From Solidesulfovibrio carbinolicus (GTDB taxonomy: Bacteria > Desulfobacterota > Desulfovibrionia > Desulfovibrionales > Desulfovibrionaceae), in assembly GCF_004135975.1 (NCBI RefSeq), contig NZ_CP026538.1, positions 1,798,001 to 1,862,000 on the forward strand: 64,000 nucleotides of DNA, in the 5' to 3' direction. Below are positions 17,265 to 25,962 of the stretch, one piece after another. The notes beneath the pieces were generated by a model. The model saw only the letters and a list, made by a program, of their open reading frames with translations. It did not search any database and had not been told where the DNA came from. The translations under genes and the position numbers were made by a program. Numbering within the stretch: the stretch's first letter is position 1; every line of letters starts with the position of its first letter.

Positions 17265-18716
17265 ATGCTTCACGATATGCGCCTTTTCCGGGAAGCCTGC
17301 CTGATCGGCGGCCAGTGGACGGCGGCCGATTCCGGCGAGACCGTGGCCGTGGACAATCCTGCCACCGGCGAAATCCTCGGCCATGTGCCGCGCTGCGGCC
17401 GCGAGGAAACCCGCCGGGCCATCGAAGCGGCTTACGCCGCCTGGCCGGCCCTGCGGGCCATGACCGCCCTGGAGCGGGCCGACATGCTCCTGCGCTGGCA
17501 TGACCTCATCCTGGCCAACAAGGACGATCTGGCTAAGCTCATGACCCTGGAGCAGGGCAAATCCCTGGCCGAGTCGGCCGGCGAGATCGGCTACGGCGCC
17601 AGCTTTATCCGCTGGTTCGCCGAGGAGGCCCGCCGGGCCTACGGCGACATCGTCCCGGCCAATGCCCGGGGCCGCATGATCTTCGTCACCCGCGAACCGG
17701 TTGGCGTGTGCGGCGTCGTCACGCCCTGGAATTTCCCCATGGCCATGATCGGGCGCAAGGTCGGCCCGGCCCTGGCCATGGGTTGCCCCACGGTCGTCAA
17801 GCCTGCCTCCCAGACGCCGTTCTCCGCCCTGGCCCTGGGCGAACTGGCCATCCGGGCCGGCATCCCGGCCGGCGTGGTCAACATCGTCACCGGCAACGCC
17901 CGGGCCATCGGCGCGGAACTCACCGAAAACCCCGTCGTGCGCAAGGTGAGCTTCACCGGCTCCACCGAGGTCGGCAAGGCGCTCATGGCCCAATGCGCCG
18001 GGACCGTCAAAAAGGTCTCCATGGAACTCGGCGGCAACGCGCCCTTTATTGTCTTCGACGATGCCGGCATCGACGCCGCCGTTGCCGGAGCCATGGCCAG
18101 CAAATACCGCAATTCCGGCCAGACCTGCATCTGCGCCAACCGCTTCATCGTTCAGGCCGGCATCCACGACGCCTTTGTTAAACGGCTGGTGGAGGCCGTG
18201 GCCGGCCTGTCCGTGGGCAACGGCCTGGACCAGGGCGTGAACCAAGGCCCGCTTATTGACGGCAAGGCCGTGGCCCGGATGCACGCCCAGGTGGCCGACG
18301 CCGTGGCCAAGGGCGGCCGGCTGGCCTTGGGCGGCAAGGCCCATGCCCTTGGCGGCAACTTCTTCGAACCCACGGTCATCGCCCACGCCACCCCGGCCAT
18401 GGCCTTTGCCAAGGAAGAAATCTTCGGCCCCCTGGCCCCGGTTTTCACCTTCGACACCGAAGCCGAAGCCGTGGCCATGGCCAACGACACCGAATACGGC
18501 CTGGCCGCCTACCTCTACACTCGCGACATCGGCCGGGCCATGCGCGTGTCCGGGGCGCTGGAGTACGGCATGGTCGGGGTCAACGAGAGCCTTATCTCCT
18601 GCACCGAAGCGCCGTTCGGCGGCGTCAAGGAAAGCGGCGTGGGCCGCGAAGGCTCGCGCTACGGCATGGATGAATACTCGGTGATGAAGTACACTTGTCT
18701 TGGCGGCTTGGCGTAA
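17265..18716 (+). CDS. gabD: NAD(P)-dependent aldehyde dehydrogenase, succinate-semialdehyde dehydrogenase class
   Basis: A 483-residue ALDH. The general base is Glu254 (MELGGNAP), the nucleophile Cys288 (NSGQTCICANR), the cofactor region TPWNFPMAMIGRKVGPALAMG and FTGSTEVGK. The C-terminal PFGGVKESGVGREGSRYG is characteristic of the GabD/SSADH group. It oxidises an aldehyde, probably succinate semialdehyde, to the acid. The ATG at 17265 has AGGAGG eight bases upstream; the open frame extends further but without a comparable site. It stands alone, divergent from nifE. Confidence 0.88.
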   Translation: MLHDMRLFREACLIGGQWTAADSGETVAVDNPATGEILGHVPRCGREETRRAIEAAYAAWPALRAMTALERADMLLRWHDLILANKDDLAKLMTLEQGKSLAESAGEIGYGASFIRWFAEEARRAYGDIVPANARGRMIFVTREPVGVCGVVTPWNFPMAMIGRKVGPALAMGCPTVVKPASQTPFSALALGELAIRAGIPAGVVNIVTGNARAIGAELTENPVVRKVSFTGSTEVGKALMAQCAGTVKKVSMELGGNAPFIVFDDAGIDAAVAGAMASKYRNSGQTCICANRFIVQAGIHDAFVKRLVEAVAGLSVGNGLDQGVNQGPLIDGKAVARMHAQVADAVAKGGRLALGGKAHALGGNFFEPTVIAHATPAMAFAKEEIFGPLAPVFTFDTEAEAVAMANDTEYGLAAYLYTRDIGRAMRVSGALEYGMVGVNESLISCTEAPFGGVKESGVGREGSRYGMDEYSVMKYTCLGGLA

Positions 18717-18746
18717 GCCGGGATGCAATGCCTCGGCCCCCTAACT

Positions 18747-18790
18747 GGGAGGGTCCGGGAGGGGGTAACCCCCTCCCGGCCGCCGGAGGC
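18747..18790 (-). repeat. Interspersed palindromic element, copy B
   Basis: GGGAGGGTCC, then an 11-bp stem (CCGGGAGGGGG / CCCCCTCCCGG, loop TAA), then GGCCGCCGGAGGC. It lies 18 bp after the stop of the leftward amidase gene and also separates it from the convergent aldehyde dehydrogenase. Confidence 0.85.
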
Positions 18791-18808
18791 GTCGCTGTAT
18801 CCCCGCTT

Positions 18809-19579
18809 CTACTTTTCGCGTTTCCGGCACCACGTCGCCACAGCCTGGGCTATGGCCCGGGCTGTTTGCGTTTGGCGGGCCTGGGTGAGAAGCGCTTGTT
18901 CCTCGGCCGGGTTGACGATGACGCCGGCTTCCACCAGCACGGCCGGCATGTTCGCGGCATGGAGCACGGCCAGTCCGTCGTAGCGGTAGACGCCAGCAAT
19001 GGGGTCCACGATGGGTCGGCCTTCGCCCGGGATGTCGGCGGCGTGGTGGGGGCTAAAGGGCAGGCCCGAGGCGGCAAGCTCCCGGCCCACGGCCTTGGCC
19101 AGTTCCAGGCTGGCGGCGGCCGATTTATTGCGCTGGGAGTAGAACACGCCGTAGCCGGCGAAGCGGTCGCACACCCGGCGCTTTTTGCCGTCGATGACGA
19201 CCGTGGTGAAAAACTGGGGTTGGGCCGAATCGTGGTGGATGGAGATGAGCAGACCGGCTTTGGCGGCATTGGCCCGTTTGGCCCGGCCGGCCGGGGGCAG
19301 GTCCGTGCCGACGGGATCGATGAGAAAGGCCTTGGCGAAGCCGGCCTGGATCAGGGCGTCCTTGACCGCGGCGGCCAGGCGTTTGTTGAAGGCGTATTCG
19401 GGCTGTCCCGAGGCGCTGGTCGCGCCCGGGGATTTGGGGCCGTGGCCGGCGTCGATGGCCACGATCAGCTCGGCCGGTTTGCAGCCGGCCCGGGCAACCC
19501 CGCTCAATCCCACCAAGATGACGGCTATGGTCAGGAGCAGAACGTAAGAAACCTGACGTGACAACCGTGCCGTGCCCAT
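18809..19579 (-). CDS. N-acetylmuramoyl-L-alanine amidase (Amidase_3), exported
   Basis: A 256-residue protein with an N-terminal hydrophobic signal (residues 10-31, ending VARAG). Zinc ligands expected for the family are visible: His46 (IDAGHGPKSPG), Glu61 (PEYAFNKRLA) and His115 (SIHHD); the catalytic Glu is in AVLVEAGVIVN. It cleaves the amide between N-acetylmuramic acid and L-alanine in peptidoglycan, in cell separation or recycling. No AMIN or SH3 targeting domain. An EnvC-like activator is encoded at 34603. Palindromic elements flank it on both sides. Confidence 0.9.
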   Translation of the reverse strand: MGTARLSRQVSYVLLLTIAVILVGLSGVARAGCKPAELIVAIDAGHGPKSPGATSASGQPEYAFNKRLAAAVKDALIQAGFAKAFLIDPVGTDLPPAGRAKRANAAKAGLLISIHHDSAQPQFFTTVVIDGKKRRVCDRFAGYGVFYSQRNKSAAASLELAKAVGRELAASGLPFSPHHAADIPGEGRPIVDPIAGVYRYDGLAVLHAANMPAVLVEAGVIVNPAEEQALLTQARQTQTARAIAQAVATWCRKREK

Positions 19580-19594
19580 CCCTTTCCCCCTTTC

Positions 19595-19638
19595 GGGAGG
19601 GTCCGGGAGGGGCTGAGCCCCTCCCGGCCGCCGGAGGC
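19595..19638 (-). repeat. Interspersed palindromic element, copy C
   Basis: GGGAGGGTCC, stem CCGGGAGGGGC / GCCCCTCCCGG around TGA, then GGCCGCCGGAGGC. It lies 26 bp after the stop of the leftward membrane-protein gene. Confidence 0.85.
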
Positions 19639-19664
19639 ATTCTTCGCCTTTGTTTTTCTTCTTC

Positions 19665-20396
19665 TTAAATCATCTTGCCTTCGCTGCGCAGGGATTCCTT
19701 GAGGCCGGCGTCGAGGAGTTCCTCAGGCGAGGCCAGCAGGTGGTGCAGGAAGTCGCTGGTTTTTTCGGTCAGCCACGGGTCGCGGGCCAGGGCTTCCACG
19801 GCGCGCTGGCGTTCGGAGCGCTTGTCGCCGGGCATGGCCTTGTCGGCGGCGAGCGCGGTGCGCAGGAACTGGAAGTAGAGGCTCGCGCCGAAGACCGAGG
19901 CCTTGGGATCAAGGCCGACAAACACCCGGTGCAGATCGTCGCGGGTGCGTTCGGCGGCCACGGCGGCCAGGAAATGGAAGGGCGAACCGCCGCAGGTGAG
20001 CGCGGCGAAGAAGTAGCGCACCTTGTAGAAGCGCTTGCCCGTGGTAAAGGCCTGCTCCAGATCGTCGGCGGTGCACACGCCTTCGACGCAGCTGGTCAGT
20101 GCCCGGCGATAGGGCAGCTCCATGGCAGCGACGATGGTCTGCCAGAGCATGTAGACGTTGATGAGCGTCATGATGAGAATGCTGCTGCTGCGCAGGGTTG
20201 GATTGACGTCGCTGGCCCAGTTGAGGAACAGATAGATAAAGATGAAGATGAAGATGAGGTATTTTGCGCCGCTGACCAGCATGTGGGGGATGGAGCCCAT
20301 CTTCCAGTGCAGACGGATGACCAGGGCGATAAAGACGATAAACATGATCGTCTGGAAGTATATGCTCATGTCGACTTGGGCCAATTGCTCCAGCAT
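19665..20396 (-). CDS. Membrane protein of unknown function
   Basis: A 243-residue protein. Hydrophobic segments at about 9-31 (MSIYFQTIMFIVFIALVIRL), 41-61 and 75-95 suggest three membrane helices; the C-terminal 140 residues are soluble and helical. There is one cysteine pair region (SCVEGVC) and no known catalytic motif. The ATG at 20396 has GGAG eight bases upstream; the open frame extends 51 codons further but with no ribosome site. It stands between the thiamine-binding-type gene and the amidase. Function unknown. Confidence 0.7.
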   Translation of the reverse strand: MLEQLAQVDMSIYFQTIMFIVFIALVIRLHWKMGSIPHMLVSGAKYLIFIFIFIYLFLNWASDVNPTLRSSSILIMTLINVYMLWQTIVAAMELPYRRALTSCVEGVCTADDLEQAFTTGKRFYKVRYFFAALTCGGSPFHFLAAVAAERTRDDLHRVFVGLDPKASVFGASLYFQFLRTALAADKAMPGDKRSERQRAVEALARDPWLTEKTSDFLHHLLASPEELLDAGLKESLRSEGKMI

Positions 20397-20568
20397 GTGC
20401 GTCTCCTTGGCGTTGCGGTGCGCGCGCGTCGGCGTGGCGCGTCCGGGCCGACCGCCGGCCCGTCGCGCGGGACAGGGGAAATCTTTTCCGTCTGTGTACC
20501 TTCGAGGCCGGGCCTTGGCAACGGGCGAGGGCGATTGCGCTGCCTGCAAATCGGCTCGGCCGGTCGCC

Positions 20569-20871
20569 TCAGCCTTGGGCCAGATGATCCTCCACAGCCT
20601 GGATCTTGGCCGTCAGCCGTCCGGCCGGGCCGGTGCGCCAGTCGATGCGCACAGCCACATGAATGCGGGAACAATCCTGTTCCAACGCTTCCTTGCAGCG
20701 GGTGACCACGGCCAGGACCTCGTCCCACTCGCCTTCGATGCTCGTGGACATGGGCGAAAAAACGTAGGGCAGGCCGGATTCGCGCACGATGCGGACGGCA
20801 CGGGCCACATAAGCCGAGAGGCTGTCGCCCTTGTCCAGGGGAAAGATGGAGAAATCGAGAATGGCGCTCAT
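20569..20871 (-). CDS. MTH1187/YkoF-family thiamine-binding-type protein
   Basis: A 100-residue ferredoxin-like alpha/beta protein matching the MTH1187/YqgV family (ILDFSIFPLDKGDSLSAYVARAV, SPMSTSIEGEWDEVLAVV). Members bind thiamine or related pyrimidines and may act as carriers. The ATG at 20871 overlaps the TGA of pbpC, so it is translated by coupling to that gene. No thiamine biosynthesis or transport gene is nearby, and no THI-box was seen. Confidence 0.82.
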   Translation of the reverse strand: MSAILDFSIFPLDKGDSLSAYVARAVRIVRESGLPYVFSPMSTSIEGEWDEVLAVVTRCKEALEQDCSRIHVAVRIDWRTGPAGRLTAKIQAVEDHLAQG

Positions 20872-23243
20872 GGGGCGTCCTCCTTGGTTGGGGTTGGGGT
20901 TTCGACGCGCACGGTGACGGCGTGGCCGCGGCCCTGGTCGTCGGTGACGGCGAAGCGGTGCGCGCCGGGGGTGGGCCGCCAGAACAGCCGGCTGCCGGGC
21001 GGCCCCTGGGCGGCCAGTTCGCCGTCCACATACCAGGACAGGCGGGTGGTGGCGGCCGGGGCGTCGGCGGCCAGGGCGATCTGCTGGAAGTCGGCCGGAA
21101 TGTCGGGGCGCACGGCATAGACCGTGGCTGGGTTCGGCGAGACGATGCGCGGCCCGGCCCCGGCCGTGCCCAGGCAGTCCGGGGCCAGGGGCGGGGGCGA
21201 CTCGAAGGGGATGCCTACCGAGCGCCACCAGGACACGAGTTCGCCCGGAAATTCCGTGACGGCGGCGGTGGTGGCTTCGTGGCCGGCGGCGCAGTCGGCG
21301 GTGAGGCGCTCGCCGGTCTGAGCGTCCACCAGGGTGCGGCGGTGGATCGGGCAAGGGGTCAGGCGGCTGCGGCCGGGGATGATCGTGGCCGGCACGCGCC
21401 GGGGGCAGTCGGGGCCGGGCAGCTCACGGCTTTCGGCGCAGACCTCGATGGTGGCCAGGTTGAGGCCTGTGTTGGCCGCCGGACGCGAACCATAGGGTTC
21501 CAGCGCCCGGAACAGCTCGAAAAGGATCGGCCCGGCATGGACCGCGCCCGAGATGCCGGCCACGGCCCGGCCGTCCATGTTGCCCACCCACACGCCGATG
21601 GCGTAGCCGGCGCTTATGCCCACGGCCCAGGCGTCGCGGTGCCCGAACGAGGTGCCGGTCTTCCAGGCCACCTGGGGCACGGCCAGGGCGCGTTCCCAGG
21701 AGGTGGGCAGATCGGGCCGCTCGACCCGGGTCAATATTTCGGTGGTCAGGGCGCAGGCCTCGGGCGAGAACAGCCGCTCGGCCCGCACGGCCGGGGCGTC
21801 AGCCAGGAAGACCGGCGGCCGGAACCGGCCGTCGTCGGCCAGGCAGGCGTAAAGGTTGGTCAGGGACACAAGCGTGGCCTCGCCGCCGCCGAGGATGAGC
21901 GAAAGCCCGTAGTGGCTGGCCGGCTTGTCCAGGGCCGTCAGCCCCCCCCGGCGCAGGAGGTCGAGGAAGGGGGCCGGGCCGACGTCGTTTAATAGCCGTA
22001 CGGCCGGGATGTTCAGCGAAGTGATGAGCGCTTGTTCGGTCGTCACCCGGCCCCGGAACAGGCCGTCATAGTTTTTGGGCGTGTAGCCGCCAAAGCCGGT
22101 GGGGATGTCGAGCATCTGGCTTTGGGGGAAGACGCGGCCCTGGTCCATGGCCATGGCGTAGAGAAAGGGTTTGAGGGTCGAGCCGGGCGAGCGGCGGATG
22201 GTCGCACCGTTTATTTGCCCGAACCGGGCATCGCCGAACCAGTCCACGCCGCCGACCATGGCCCTGACCTCGCGGCTGGCCGGTTCGATGACCACGGCGG
22301 CCACGCTGCCCAGGCCCTGGGCGGCCAGCCAGCGAGCCCGGGACCGCAACACGTCGGTGGCGGTCTTCTGGGCGGCAGGGTCAAGGGTGGTGTCGATGCG
22401 CGGGATGGGACCGGCGGCCTCGCGGGCCATCTGGGCGAAATGGGGGGCGGCAAAAGGCAGCGGCGCCAGGCGCGTGGGCACCGGGGCGGCTGTGGCCTCG
22501 GCGGCCGCTTCGGGTGTGATGACGCCGCGCCGGGCCATGGCGGCCAGGAGTTTGTCGCGGGCCGCCTTGGCCGCTTCGGGGCGGCGCAGAGGGTCAAGGC
22601 GCAGAGGCGAGCGGGGCAGGACGGTCAAAAGCGCGGCCTCGGCCAGGGACAGCTTGTCCGGCGTTTTGCCGAAATAGAGGGTGGCGGCCGCGCCGACGCC
22701 CACGATGTTGCCGCCGTAGGGGGCCATGTTGAGATAGCGCTCTAAAATGGCGTCCTTGCCGAGCTTGCGCTCCAGGGCCAGGGCGGCAAGCCCTTCGTGC
22801 CATTTGGCGGCCAGGGTGCGCTCCTTGGGCTGGGCCAGCCGGGCCAGCTGCATGGTGATGGTGGAACCGCCGGAAACGACGTGGCCGGCCGCGAGATTGG
22901 ACAGGGCGGCCCGGCCAAGGGCCAGGGGATCGACGCCGGGGTGGCCGTAGAACCGCTTGTCCTCGGCGGCGACGATAAGCTTTGGCAGGATGGGGGCGAC
23001 GCCGGACAGGCGCACCGGAAAGCGCCAGGACTCGTCCGGGGCGAGATACAGGCGCAGGGGCTGGCCGTTTCGGGCGGCAACGACCGTGGCCGGCGGCGGC
23101 GACAACGCGGCCAGAGGAAAGGGCGGCCGGGCCGTGGCCGTAAAAAGGGCCAGCCCGCCAGCCAGGGCGGCAAGGAGCAGGACGGACGCGGCCACGGCCG
23201 CCCGTCGCCGCCAGCGGGGCGGGCGTGAAGCCGTTGCGGTCAT
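20868..23243 (-). CDS. pbpC: Penicillin-binding protein 1C (bifunctional peptidoglycan synthase)
   Basis: A 791-residue class A PBP with an N-terminal membrane anchor (about 14-36), a glycosyltransferase GT51 domain (about 60-230; AEDKRFYGHPGVDP and GGSTITMQLARL), a transpeptidase domain with the SxxK motif at Ser355 (STLK) and KTGTSFG, and a C-terminal PBP1C-specific domain (about 700-785). Acts at the outer face of the inner membrane. The alpha-2-macroglobulin partner often found next to pbpC is absent. It begins 4 bp after the double-receiver gene. Confidence 0.94.
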   Translation of the reverse strand: MTATASRPPRWRRRAAVAASVLLLAALAGGLALFTATARPPFPLAALSPPPATVVAARNGQPLRLYLAPDESWRFPVRLSGVAPILPKLIVAAEDKRFYGHPGVDPLALGRAALSNLAAGHVVSGGSTITMQLARLAQPKERTLAAKWHEGLAALALERKLGKDAILERYLNMAPYGGNIVGVGAAATLYFGKTPDKLSLAEAALLTVLPRSPLRLDPLRRPEAAKAARDKLLAAMARRGVITPEAAAEATAAPVPTRLAPLPFAAPHFAQMAREAAGPIPRIDTTLDPAAQKTATDVLRSRARWLAAQGLGSVAAVVIEPASREVRAMVGGVDWFGDARFGQINGATIRRSPGSTLKPFLYAMAMDQGRVFPQSQMLDIPTGFGGYTPKNYDGLFRGRVTTEQALITSLNIPAVRLLNDVGPAPFLDLLRRGGLTALDKPASHYGLSLILGGGEATLVSLTNLYACLADDGRFRPPVFLADAPAVRAERLFSPEACALTTEILTRVERPDLPTSWERALAVPQVAWKTGTSFGHRDAWAVGISAGYAIGVWVGNMDGRAVAGISGAVHAGPILFELFRALEPYGSRPAANTGLNLATIEVCAESRELPGPDCPRRVPATIIPGRSRLTPCPIHRRTLVDAQTGERLTADCAAGHEATTAAVTEFPGELVSWWRSVGIPFESPPPLAPDCLGTAGAGPRIVSPNPATVYAVRPDIPADFQQIALAADAPAATTRLSWYVDGELAAQGPPGSRLFWRPTPGAHRFAVTDDQGRGHAVTVRVETPTPTKEDAP

Positions 23244-23247
23244 GGGA

Positions 23248-24036
23248 TCAGCCCTGGTGCGCGGCGCGCAACTCCCGGAGATTTTCGAGCAGGTCGAGCA
23301 TGTCGAGCTGCATATGGACGCGGCAGGTGAATTCCTCGACCTCCACCGGCTTGACCAGGAAATCGTTGGCCCCGACCTTGAGGAAACGCACGGTCTGGCC
23401 GCCGCCCTCGGCCGAAACGCCGATAATCGCCAGCCGTTCCTTGGACTTGCTGGCCCGCAGTTCCTCGATGAGTCCGAAACCGTCGAGGTTGGGCATGTTG
23501 TAGTCGGTGATGACGAGCCGTATGGCGTCGTTTTTGTTCAGTATCTCCAAGGCCTTCTGGCCGTCTTCGGCCTCCAGCACGGTGATGTTGAGATTGCGCA
23601 GCAAGCCGGTCAGGCGGGCGCGGAACAATTTCGAATCGTCCACGACCAGGGCCCGGATGAACTGGTTTTTGTACAGTCGTTCGATGAGCCGCTCCATGGC
23701 TTCCATCTCGGCCATGGACTTGATGAAATAATCGACCACGTTTTCTTCCAGGAGGATTTTGCGCACTTCCTCGGAAAAGCTGGCGGTCATGACCACCGAG
23801 GGAATGCCCAGGCTCTTGGCCAGGGGCACGATGCGGCCTTCGGGGTCGTCGGGCAGATTGCGGTCGAGGATGGCGACGAAGATGGAGTCGCGCCGTTCGG
23901 TCATGGCCGCCTCGGCCTCGGCGAAGCTGTGGGCCACGATGGTGGGAAAGGGCGTGCGGTCGGCGATGTGCTGGGAGATGATCTTGGCCTGGACGCGACT
24001 GTCTTCGACGACGAGAACGTGGCGATGGTCGGTCAT
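23248..24036 (-). CDS. Response regulator with two receiver domains and no output domain
   Basis: A 262-residue protein made of two REC domains. The first (about 5-122) has the acidic pair in VVEDSR and the predicted phosphoacceptor Asp58 (AILDRNLPDD). The second (about 128-250) has Asp178 (VITDYNMPNLDGFG) and the conserved Lys in FLVKPVE. No DNA-binding or enzymatic domain is present, so it presumably relays phosphate or binds a partner. It is 4 bp upstream of pbpC, which hints at envelope-related signalling. No histidine kinase adjoins it. Confidence 0.88.
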   Translation of the reverse strand: MTDHRHVLVVEDSRVQAKIISQHIADRTPFPTIVAHSFAEAEAAMTERRDSIFVAILDRNLPDDPEGRIVPLAKSLGIPSVVMTASFSEEVRKILLEENVVDYFIKSMAEMEAMERLIERLYKNQFIRALVVDDSKLFRARLTGLLRNLNITVLEAEDGQKALEILNKNDAIRLVITDYNMPNLDGFGLIEELRASKSKERLAIIGVSAEGGGQTVRFLKVGANDFLVKPVEVEEFTCRVHMQLDMLDLLENLRELRAAHQG

Positions 24037-24165
24037 GCTGCTGCCATCCTTGACGAGGGTATGATCCTTTCTGGATACGGGATGGCGGCTGCTCTGGCAA
24101 GCCGGACAGCGCGTCTCGCGATGCGTTATGGATGGAAGACCCGCTCGTCTCCATCACCCTGGCCA

Positions 24166-24209
24166 GGGAGGGTCCGGGAGGGGGTTACCCCCTCCCGGCC
24201 GCCAGAGGC
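24166..24209 (-). repeat. Interspersed palindromic element, copy D
   Basis: GGGAGGGTCC, stem CCGGGAGGGGG / CCCCCTCCCGG, then GGCCGCCAGAGGC (one change in the tail). 15 bp after the FlgO-like gene stop. Confidence 0.85.
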
Positions 24210-24224
24210 ATCTTCCTCTTATTA

Positions 24225-24887
24225 TTACCAATGTCGCGACATATACGGCTGCATCTCGCGTTCGAAGCTGGCCGGGTCGGTGGTGGAGACGGTGGGGGCC
24301 ACGAAGGCGGTGGGCGACAGGCCGGCCATGGCTCCTACCGTGGCGTCCATGGGCAGGGTGCGGCTGGACGCGGCGATGATGTTGTTGTTTCTGGCGTCGA
24401 TGACTTCCAGGTTGAAGCGCACTCCGCCCGGGGTGACGCTGTAGGTGCCGGCCAGGACCAGGGTGGCCGTGGCCCGGGTGGTGGCCAGGGCCTTGGTGTC
24501 GCGGGTGAGGACGAATTCGCCCTGGGTGCGGCTGAAGATGATGTCGCTGGCTTTGCGGATTTCCTGGACATTGTAGCCCAGGCCCACGAAGGCGGCGTAG
24601 AGTTCCTGGCCAAAAAGGCGCGACAGGGGCGAAGCCCGCTCCAGGTTGTTGAGATCGGCCGGGGTGGTGATGACCAGCCAGTAGAGTCCCCGGCTGTTGG
24701 TGGGGGTTCCCATGCCCAGGCGCGGGCCGAGCTGGCGGTCGAGGTCGGCGGCCATGGCCATGGCCACGTCGGGATATTGAGGCGGCGGCGGATTCTTGCC
24801 GGAACCGCACAGCGCGCCCATGAGCAGCGGCGACAGCAGGGCCGCCAGCAAAAGGGGCAAAAGGCCGGTAAAGCGTGTAAGGCGCAT
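24225..24887 (-). CDS. FlgO-domain outer-membrane/periplasmic protein
   Basis: A 220-residue exported protein with an N-terminal signal; LLMGALC at about 22-28 could be a degenerate lipobox. The body matches the FlgO family (DLDRQL near 48, YNVQEIRKASDIIFSRTQGEFVLTRDT, and VLAGTYSVTPGGVRFNLEVIDARNN). FlgO-type proteins associate with the flagellar outer-membrane ring or polar surface. No flagellar genes are linked. It follows a small proline-rich exported protein by 12 bp and is probably cotranscribed with it. Confidence 0.72.
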   Translation of the reverse strand: MRLTRFTGLLPLLLAALLSPLLMGALCGSGKNPPPPQYPDVAMAMAADLDRQLGPRLGMGTPTNSRGLYWLVITTPADLNNLERASPLSRLFGQELYAAFVGLGYNVQEIRKASDIIFSRTQGEFVLTRDTKALATTRATATLVLAGTYSVTPGGVRFNLEVIDARNNNIIAASSRTLPMDATVGAMAGLSPTAFVAPTVSTTDPASFEREMQPYMSRHW

Positions 24888-24899
24888 GGCGGACTCCTG

Positions 24900-25367
24900 T
24901 TATTTGGCGGCCGGGGCCTTGGCCGGGGCCGGTTCGGGCGGAAAGGCGGCCGGCGTCGGGGCCGGCTCGGCCGGTTTGGCCGGGGCTTGGCCTGGGGCCT
25001 TGGCCGGTTCCGGGTCCAGGGGGAAGATGGAATCGGTGGCGGCCTCGTAGCGTTTTTCCAGCTTGGGCTGGCCCGGGTTCTGGGAGACCGGAGCCGGTCC
25101 CTGGCTTTGGGCCGGCGCCTGGGCTGTTGGCGGCGCCGGCGCGTGGCGAGGAGCCTTGGCCCGACTGGGCTTGCGTTTGCCGGGCTTGGACACGAAAGGC
25201 TTGGCCGGCGTCGAGGGCGTGGGCGGCTGGCTCACGTCGCGGATGCGGATTTGCGTCGGCAGCGGGGCCGGAGTGTCGGCCAAGACCTCGTCTCCGCCGA
25301 CCGGCCCCGCAAGAGCCAGGGCGGCCAGCACGGCCCAGGCGGCCGGAAGTTTGCGGATGGCGGTCAT
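24900..25367 (-). CDS. Proline/alanine-rich exported protein of unknown function
   Basis: A 155-residue protein with a Sec signal (about 1-30) and an otherwise low-complexity body rich in Pro, Ala and Lys (basic KPGKRKPSRAKAPRH, then alternating AP/EP segments). No folded domain is visible. Such tails often span the periplasm or contact peptidoglycan. It is transcribed with the FlgO-like gene and may be its partner. Confidence 0.6.
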   Translation of the reverse strand: MTAIRKLPAAWAVLAALALAGPVGGDEVLADTPAPLPTQIRIRDVSQPPTPSTPAKPFVSKPGKRKPSRAKAPRHAPAPPTAQAPAQSQGPAPVSQNPGQPKLEKRYEAATDSIFPLDPEPAKAPGQAPAKPAEPAPTPAAFPPEPAPAKAPAAK

Positions 25368-25462
25368 GGCGTTTCCTCCCCGGGAATGTTCCCCGTGCCG
25401 CTCCCATCGGCCGGATCGGCCAAATCTTTACGGCAGGGGCGAGTTCTCCCGAGCTTAAGGAC

Positions 25463-25491
25463 TTGCCTAAGGGCGCGAGAAGTGGTTTATG
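25463..25491 (+). promoter_or_regulatory. Possible sigma-70 promoter of the desulfoferrodoxin-ferritin operon
   Basis: TTGCCT, 17 bp, TTTATG, about 90 bp upstream of the desulfoferrodoxin ATG. The match is moderate, and no PerR- or Fur-like operator was recognised. Confidence 0.35.
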
Positions 25492-25581
25492 GTAATACAA
25501 GGTTTTGCTTGTCCCCGCCGGCCGGCCTCGCCCCCGGCTCCCGGCGGACACCCAAGAACGGGGCCCTTTAAGGAGTAAAAA

Positions 25582-25959
25582 ATGGCTGAACAACTCGAAA
25601 TCTACAAGTGTGAACTGTGCGGCAATATCATTGAAGTCTTGCATGCCGGCGGCGGCGAACTGGTGTGCTGCGGCCAGCCCATGGTGCTTATGACGGAAAA
25701 CACCGTGGACGCCTCCAAGGAAAAGCACGTGCCGGTCATCGAGAAGGTCGAAGGCGGCTATCTGGTCAAGGTCGGCGGCGTGGCCCATCCCATGGAAGAA
25801 AAGCACTACATCGAGTGGATCGAACTGATTGCCGACGGCAAGTGTTACCGCGAGTTCCTCAAACCCGGACAGGCCCCGGAAGCCTTTTTCTGCGTCAAGG
25901 CCGACAAGGTTGCCGCCCGCGAGTACTGCAACATCCACGGACTGTGGAAGAAGGACTAG
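25582..25959 (+). CDS. dfx: Desulfoferrodoxin (class I, two-iron superoxide reductase)
   Basis: A 125-residue protein. Centre I (desulforedoxin-type FeS4) ligands are Cys10, Cys13, Cys29 and Cys30. Centre II (catalytic FeN4S) ligands are His49, His69, His75, Cys116 and His119, all at the same numbers as the Desulfovibrio enzyme. It reduces superoxide to hydrogen peroxide without oxygen release. AGGAG precedes the ATG. It is followed after 3 bp by ferritin, so superoxide removal and iron storage are coexpressed. The usual partner rubredoxin is not adjacent. Confidence 0.98.
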   Translation: MAEQLEIYKCELCGNIIEVLHAGGGELVCCGQPMVLMTENTVDASKEKHVPVIEKVEGGYLVKVGGVAHPMEEKHYIEWIELIADGKCYREFLKPGQAPEAFFCVKADKVAAREYCNIHGLWKKD

Positions 25960-25962
25960 CCC

